DNA from: Saccoglossus kowalevskii
Lineage: Eukaryota; Hemichordata; Enteropneusta; Harrimaniidae
Direction: 5' to 3'
Assembly: GCF_000003605.2 (NCBI RefSeq)
Contig: NW_003116455.1
Coordinates: 297,391 to 332,277, forward strand
Length of the DNA: 34,887 nt
This document shows, piece after piece, positions 33,801 through 34,887 of the stretch (the stretch's first letter is position 1; every line of letters begins with the position of its first letter). Position numbers and translations under genes: made by a program. The notes below the pieces were generated by a model. That model worked only from the letters and a program-made list of their open reading frames with translations, searched no databases and had not been told where the DNA came from.

Positions 33801-34262
33801 AAAGCAAATGAGCGTAATAAGTTGAAAAAAAAAGATAATAATAATAACTTTATTGACATTATTCATTTTGAATAGAACATAGTCAAATACTATTCTAAGA
33901 AACAAAACAAAAATAACAACAACAAAAAGAGATGAAAATAAATATACTGTTGATATGACAGCATTTACATCAAACTGCCTCACATCAAGGATGTCAGTTT
34001 TCTGTATCTTGTTTTACAATGTTTGTTTCATTGCAGTTGTTTTGACGGATATAACGCCACTGTGTTTGCATATGGCCAAACCGGTTCAGGTAAAACTTAC
34101 ACCATGGGGACTGGATTTGATGTCAGTTCAAGCACGGATGAGAGAGGAATCATTCCAAGAGCAGTCTCGCATCTCTTTAACGGGATAGACAAGAGGAGAA
34201 AGACTGCAATAGAGAATGGTGAGCCGCCGCCTGAATTTAAAGTTCATGCACAGTTTATGGAG
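2291..34262 (+). CDS. Kinesin-like protein KIF21 (KIF21A/B type), 5' part, join of three exons
   Basis: The join 2291-2328, 30898-31077, 34037-34262 encodes 444 nt, exactly 148 residues, in one open frame. The product is the N-terminal part of a kinesin-4 family motor, an ATPase that moves on microtubules; vertebrate KIF21A and KIF21B are long neuronal motors that also restrain microtubule growth. Visible landmarks are SVRVATRIRPQLA at residues 7-19 (RIRP nucleotide contact at 13-16), VTPGEPQ, the YDHVFD segment, [12 protein letters not shown] and the P-loop GQTGSGKT at 86-93, followed by YTMGTGFD, typical of the KIF21 subfamily rather than KIF4 or kinesin-1. The last residues, AQFME, precede the family's LYNEE segment, expected in the next exon outside the window. 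Switch I, switch II, coiled coils and the WD40 tail are therefore not seen. Whether it is the single invertebrate KIF21 or one of two paralogues cannot be decided here. Confidence 0.93.
3709..3728. repeat. (AT)n microsatellite
   Basis: About ten uninterrupted AT dinucleotides in intron 1. No associated element is visible. Confidence 0.85.
4647..4860. mobile_element. MITE-like inverted-repeat element, about 214 bp
   Basis: The left end TACTGTAAAATACTTTATTT and the reverse complement of the right end (TACTGTGATATACTTTATTT) match at 18 of 20 bases, and weaker pairing continues inward. If the outer TA is the target duplication, this is the layout of a Tc1/mariner-derived MITE. There is no coding capacity. 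Inside, the word GTGAAAATAAAATCCA recurs (4719-4734 and 4779-4794), with a degenerate third copy near 4821, so the interior is partly tandem. It lies in intron 1. Confidence 0.75.
5008..5028. repeat. CCCCCT tract, G-quadruplex-capable on the minus strand
   Basis: Three C5 runs and one C3 run separated by single T residues. The minus strand reads four G runs with one-base loops, an ideal G-quadruplex and triplex-prone pattern. Because the G-rich strand is the template strand here, a quadruplex could form during transcription of the kinesin intron. Function is inferred; the pattern itself is plain in the sequence. Confidence 0.8.
7290..7442. repeat. Possible short inverted-repeat element
   Basis: AGTGGTCAGT at 7290-7299 is matched by its exact reverse complement at 7433-7442, enclosing 133 bp. 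Pairing does not extend convincingly inward and no flanking duplication is clear, so this may be a degenerate MITE or chance. Confidence 0.3.
8556..8719. repeat. Dispersed repeat, copy related to 12542-12762, left end missing
   Basis: It shares with 12608-12762 the segments TTTCTGGAAATGAA, TTTTTACTCAAAAAATTTGG and GGACTATTTTGTGAATT in the same order and orientation, and carries an extra stretch of about 30 bp near 8580-8611. The right end TGGTGGTGAAAAGGGTTAA is kept, but the matching inverted left end seen in the other copy is absent, so this copy looks 5'-truncated. Confidence 0.7.
11441..11481. repeat. Hairpin-forming inverted repeat
   Basis: AAAAATTATTC (11446-11456) and GAATAATTTTT (11464-11474) form an 11-bp perfect stem around a 7-base GC-containing loop, and A/T runs extend the stem outward imperfectly. 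The poly-A and poly-T arms make this partly low-complexity. No role is evident. Confidence 0.5.
12087..12249. mobile_element. MITE-like element with TTAA ends, about 163 bp
   Basis: The left end TTAAAGGGGAACCA and the reverse complement of the right end (TTAAAGGGGCACCT) match at 12 of 14 bases. Both ends carry TTAA, the target site duplicated by piggyBac-type transposons, so a piggyBac-derived MITE is possible. The interior has no transposase. An open frame over 12110-12343 crosses the right end and shows no motif, so it is not called as a gene. Confidence 0.6.
12542..12762. mobile_element. Inverted-repeat element, fuller copy of the repeat at 8556-8719
   Basis: The left end TTTAACCTTTTCACCACCA is mirrored by a right end whose reverse complement reads TTAACC, then TTAAC, then TTTTCCACCACCA. 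The ends are therefore inverted repeats with a five-base extra copy of TTAAC on the right. The interior aligns with 8556-8719. Two copies with related ends show a small dispersed non-autonomous family. An open frame of 61 residues lies inside and is repeat-derived. Confidence 0.65.
12965..12983. repeat. G-rich GGTGGT tract
   Basis: A G4, G2, G5, G2, G2 series separated by single T residues in intron 1, on the + (non-template) strand. It could form a two-tier G-quadruplex, but this is weaker than the tract at 5008. Confidence 0.55.
14629..15077. repeat. Diverged tandem duplication, period about 236 bp
   Basis: Unit one (14629-14830) and unit two (14865-15077) share, in order, GGTAAAGAAAA, TTGTAGCATATAAATC, a CTAACTATAT or TTAACTATAT segment, ATGATCATGCAGAAAGG, TTGAGGGATGAG, TAATTCATTAC, TGTCAAG and TGTGTAAACTTTT. 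The second unit carries an extra GGATTTATAAATTTATG-like insertion. Divergence shows an old local duplication. No coding signal is seen; the ORF at 14449-14694 ends within unit one and is not supported. Confidence 0.75.
16043..16081. promoter_or_regulatory. Cluster of TGACG (CRE/ATF-like) half-sites
   Basis: TGACG occurs at 16043, 16054, 16062 and 16077 and its reverse complement CGTCA at 16048, the first pair forming the palindrome TGACGCGTCA. Five half-sites in 39 bp, with CpGs kept in AT-rich DNA, resemble a bZIP (CREB/ATF) binding cluster and could be an intronic enhancer. It sits about 200 bp upstream of the first tandem-repeat element. Function is inferred. Confidence 0.4.
16271..17170 (+). 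mobile_element. Tandem-repeat-cored non-autonomous element, copy 1 (HINE/pearl-like)
   Basis: The 5' end forms a strong hairpin at 16274-16304: AGCTCTGC and TCGAC pair with GTCGA and GCAGAGCT around a TTT loop, with a two-base bulge. A CGTC-rich spacer follows. Then comes a core in which the anchor CGACTTCTT (or TGACTTCTT) recurs at 16355, 16512, 16669, 16826 and 16983, exactly 157 bp apart each time, followed by a truncated unit at 17032. The 3' part has ACAGCGGAGATA (17134-17145), an imperfect inverted copy of the 5' TAGCTCTGCTGT, and a decayed hairpin before the end GCTTGTTTA. Subterminal inverted repeats, tandem core and 3' stem-loop are the known layout of Helentron-associated elements (DINE-1, HINE) and bivalve pearl elements. 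There is no transposase. Minus-strand open frames at 16470-16911 are tandem-repeat artefacts. Confidence 0.75.
18788..18910 (-). repeat. (ATA)n microsatellite with antisense retroelement-like tail
   Basis: About 12 ATA units (18788-18825) are followed by ATTTATTTTATC. Read on the minus strand this is a poly-A signal AATAAA next to a TTA-repeat tail, the typical 3' end of many invertebrate LINE/SINE copies. The adjoining sequence to about 18910 is A-rich. No coding remnant is recognised, so only a 3' end, or a bare microsatellite, is present. Confidence 0.5.
20395..20535. mobile_element. Foldback element, 141 bp
   Basis: ACAGCAAGTCTCACAAGTAT at 20395-20414 and the reverse complement of 20516-20535 match at 19 of 20 bases. 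The 101-bp interior also has loosely inverted CAAATTGGC and GCAAATTGGC words in direct orientation. It has no coding capacity and no clear target duplication. This is a MITE-type element in intron 1. Open frames on both strands across it are not genes. Confidence 0.65.
21932..21970. repeat. Short tandem duplication, 20-bp period
   Basis: TTGATAAACATTGATTTTC occurs twice without mismatch, separated by one A. It is a perfect recent duplication, probably from replication slippage. Confidence 0.85.
22271..22316. repeat. Dispersed repeat, partner of 27830-27874
   Basis: GAAGTGCATCTTC, then GTGCATGTAAACCATAAGTT, then GCAT align with the segment at 27830 in the same orientation with moderate divergence. 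It is too short to classify. Confidence 0.5.
23625..23770. repeat. Dispersed repeat, partner of 28399-28547
   Basis: Shared ordered blocks include TTGTC, TTGTTCA, GTGTTTT, CCAAAATAT, ATTAGAAAT, GCTAGTTGTCATTTT, GTCCT and AAGCTGA-type or CAGCTAA-type words, then GACAA, in the same orientation as at 28399-28547. The pair is an unclassified dispersed family with no coding signal. Confidence 0.6.
23852..24617 (+). mobile_element. Tandem-repeat-cored non-autonomous element, copy 2 (HINE/pearl-like)
   Basis: Same family and orientation as 16271-17170. The subterminal inverted repeats are perfect here: TAGCTCCGCTGT at 23854-23865 and ACAGCGGAGCTA at 24581-24592. The core anchor CGACTTCTT recurs at 23956, 24111, 24268 (as CAACTTCTT) and 24430, with spacings of 155, 157 and 162 bp, one unit fewer than copy 1, then the same truncated unit 49 bp later. 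The 3' hairpin is intact, CAGCC and GGCTG around a GAGA loop (24596-24609), just before the end TGCTTGTTTA. The 5' hairpin has a mismatch. The CGTC-rich spacer is about 18 bp longer than in copy 1. No protein is encoded, so it would depend on enzymes from elsewhere. Confidence 0.75.
25240..25322. mobile_element. Short foldback element, 83 bp
   Basis: AGTGCTACAGTTGT at 25240-25253 has an exact reverse complement at 25309-25322. A 14-bp perfect inverted repeat around 55 bp suggests a tiny MITE. No clear target duplication is seen. Confidence 0.55.
25406..25425. repeat. TACATG-type microsatellite
   Basis: Three and a third copies of a self-complementary TACATG hexamer. Related shorter runs occur at 27909-27922 and 32173-32183, so the word is common in this genome. 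Confidence 0.8.
26232..26250. repeat. Poly-C tract
   Basis: Fourteen C, one T and four C in an AT-rich intron. The minus strand is G-rich, so G-quadruplex or i-motif formation is possible. The length is also prone to sequencing error. Confidence 0.8.
27830..27874. repeat. Dispersed repeat, partner of 22271-22316
   Basis: GAAATGCATCTTC, then GTGCACATAAACCAATAATT, then GCAT align with 22271-22316. Short and unclassified. Confidence 0.5.
28399..28547. repeat. Dispersed repeat, partner of 23625-23770
   Basis: Ordered blocks match the segment at 23625 in the same orientation; this copy has about nine extra bases before the shared GTGTTTT. Unclassified, no coding signal. Confidence 0.6.
30688..30707. 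repeat. G-rich tract 190 bp before exon 2
   Basis: Runs of G2, G5, G4 and G5 with one- or two-base spacers on the sense strand. It could form a G-quadruplex in DNA or in the pre-mRNA. Being about 190 nt upstream of the exon 2 acceptor, it might influence splicing, but that is inference. Confidence 0.55.
30785..30820. repeat. Hairpin-forming inverted repeat upstream of exon 2
   Basis: The arm AATATTTTTTTTGACA and its near-exact complement TGTCAAAAAAATATAA surround a four-base ATTT loop, giving a stem of about 15 pairs with one bulged T. It ends about 78 nt before the exon 2 acceptor, just upstream of the likely branch-point region, so it could shape splice-site choice in the pre-mRNA. The arms are partly homopolymeric. 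Confidence 0.6.
30898..31077 (+). CDS. KIF21 coding exon 2 (residues 13-73)
   Basis: This is 180 nt, entering with A (completing AGA, Arg13) after the acceptor TTTTCTTTTCTTGTAG and leaving after GG of Gly73 at the donor GG|GTAAGT (31078). It encodes [11 protein letters not shown], then [29 protein letters not shown] and THQLIEG, which follow the early strands of the KIF21 motor domain closely. A branch-point candidate is the TCAAC at about 30871. Both flanking introns are phase 2, so the exon is a multiple of three and symmetric: skipping it would keep the frame but delete 60 residues of the motor core. A rival open frame on the minus strand across 30878-31063 is a shadow. Confidence 0.93.
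31078..34036 (+). other. KIF21 intron 2 (3.0 kb), phase 2
   Basis: GT-AG intron of 2,959 bp with consensus donor GTAAGT and acceptor TTGCAG. It is AT-rich. The only structured item recognised is the antisense retroelement-like tail near 33834-33950. The open frame at 31832-32128 is hydrophobic and low in complexity, with no motif I recognise, and is treated as chance. Confidence 0.9.
33834..33950 (-). mobile_element. Antisense retroelement-like 3' tail in intron 2
   Basis: Read on the minus strand the segment ends in CAATAAAGTTATTATTATTA, a poly-A signal followed by a TTA-repeat tail, as found at the 3' end of many invertebrate non-LTR elements. The preceding bases on that strand are T-rich with no reverse-transcriptase motif. 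The minus-strand frame at 33747-33983 is low complexity and not called. Only a short 3' fragment is present, and its class is uncertain. Confidence 0.5.
34037..34262 (+). CDS. KIF21 coding exon 3 (residues 73-148, P-loop exon)
   Basis: This is 226 nt, starting after the acceptor TTTCATTGCAG (AG at 34035-34036) and ending at the donor GAG|GTGAGT (34263). The first T completes Gly73, then [15 protein letters not shown] leads into the Walker A P-loop GSGKT, which binds the ATP phosphates, and YTMGTGFD. The remainder ([13 protein letters not shown], then a basic helix with DKRRK, then [12 protein letters not shown]) fits the alpha2 and beta4 region of kinesin motors. The exon closes at a complete codon (phase 0). 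The open frame continues to 34496 by reading through the donor; that stretch has no kinesin similarity and is intron 3. Confidence 0.95.
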
Positions 34263-34887
34263 GTGAGTTTGAGTTCAGAAGAACTGTTGGTTACGTCATG
34301 GCACTGCGTTTCTCATCAGTTCCGGACTGCCCAGGATCGTCACTTGCCTTGGGAGTCTTCTCCCGGATATTTCACATGCTCCAAATCCGATATTGTTTCT
34401 GCTGTTAATGTCATAGGTTACAAAGAAATAATTGAAACGTATCAGATATGCAATGTTTTTATTTCTATTTATTCATTCTCTTGCTCTAGTATGTAATTTA
34501 AAAAGCATGGTTGAATTATCAAGTTGGTTCACTTAAGAACTTTTTGGGTTGAATGTATTTAAATCCGTTGAGCTTTTATAACATTTTCAGCATGTCATGA
34601 AATACTGTATTTACACTTTCAAAAGGTGTATAAATTTAATTAACTTCTGATTTTGAGCTAATGAAAAATTTACAAAAATTGATATGTTTAGGCAATGCCA
34701 TATTAACCATGATTGATAATTTCAAAATAAGTTTACTGTGAATTCATATAAACAGGCATAGAATGAATGAATCAATCAATCAATCAATCAATCAATCAAC
34801 TTCGATCCATAGCTGTAATAAATTGCCATGGCTTAGTCACAACAGGATCTGCCTTTTACATCCTTGTGCATAGGGAGTTATTTTACT
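34263..34887 (+). other. KIF21 intron 3, 5' part
   Basis: Begins with the consensus donor GTGAGT right after codon 148 (phase 0) and runs off the window. Nothing coding is seen; it contains the TCAA-type microsatellite at 34761-34799. The next coding exon, expected to start with the LYNEE-like segment of the motor, is not in the window. Confidence 0.85.
34761..34799. repeat. TGAA then (TCAA)n microsatellite
   Basis: Two GAAT-type units lead into about seven perfect ATCA tetranucleotides in intron 3. Likely polymorphic; no other structure. Confidence 0.85.

Noticed and set aside
34263-34496. Open reading frame continuing from exon 3
   Set aside because: It passes a consensus GTGAGT donor, loses kinesin similarity at once, and the family's next segment (LYNEE-like) is missing; it is intron 3 read-through.

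Overview
The window is from an animal nuclear genome. It is AT-rich (roughly two thirds A+T by eye), almost entirely non-coding, with GT-AG introns, microsatellites and many short mobile-element remnants. One gene can be supported: the 5' end of a kinesin-4 family motor of the KIF21A/KIF21B type, on the + strand. Three coding exons (2291-2328, 30898-31077, 34037-34262) join in frame to give the first 148 residues of the motor domain, including the RIRP nucleotide-contact motif and the P-loop GQTGSGKT. The rest of the motor (switch I and II), the coiled coils and the WD40 tail lie beyond the right edge. The species cannot be fixed from the sequence. The exon sequence, a tandem-repeat element resembling bivalve pearl / fly DINE-1 elements, and frequent TACATGTA and TACCGGTA words suggest a marine invertebrate such as a mollusc or hemichordate. 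That is inference only.

Layout. 1-1233 is upstream sequence with no gene seen. 1234-1762 is a TTACG-rich repeat bounded by a 7-bp direct repeat (a probable target-site duplication). About 1930-2340 is CpG-rich and holds the probable promoter, 5' UTR and the short first coding exon. Intron 1 (2329-30897, 28.6 kb) fills most of the window. Intron 2 is 3.0 kb, and intron 3 runs off the right edge.

Intron 1 is a reservoir of non-autonomous elements. The most striking are two same-orientation copies (16271-17170 and 23852-24617) of one element with a 5' hairpin, subterminal inverted repeats, a core of about 157-bp tandem repeats and a 3' hairpin. This architecture matches Helentron-associated (HINE/DINE-1/pearl) elements. 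Intron 1 also holds several small inverted-repeat (MITE-like) elements, dispersed repeat pairs, a diverged tandem duplication, G-quadruplex-capable tracts and a tight cluster of TGACG half-sites. Two retroelement-like 3' tails, one in intron 1 and one in intron 2, are antisense to the gene.

No tRNA, rRNA, CRISPR array or second protein gene was recognised on either strand. Short open frames inside the introns have no recognisable domain and look like chance or repeat-derived frames.
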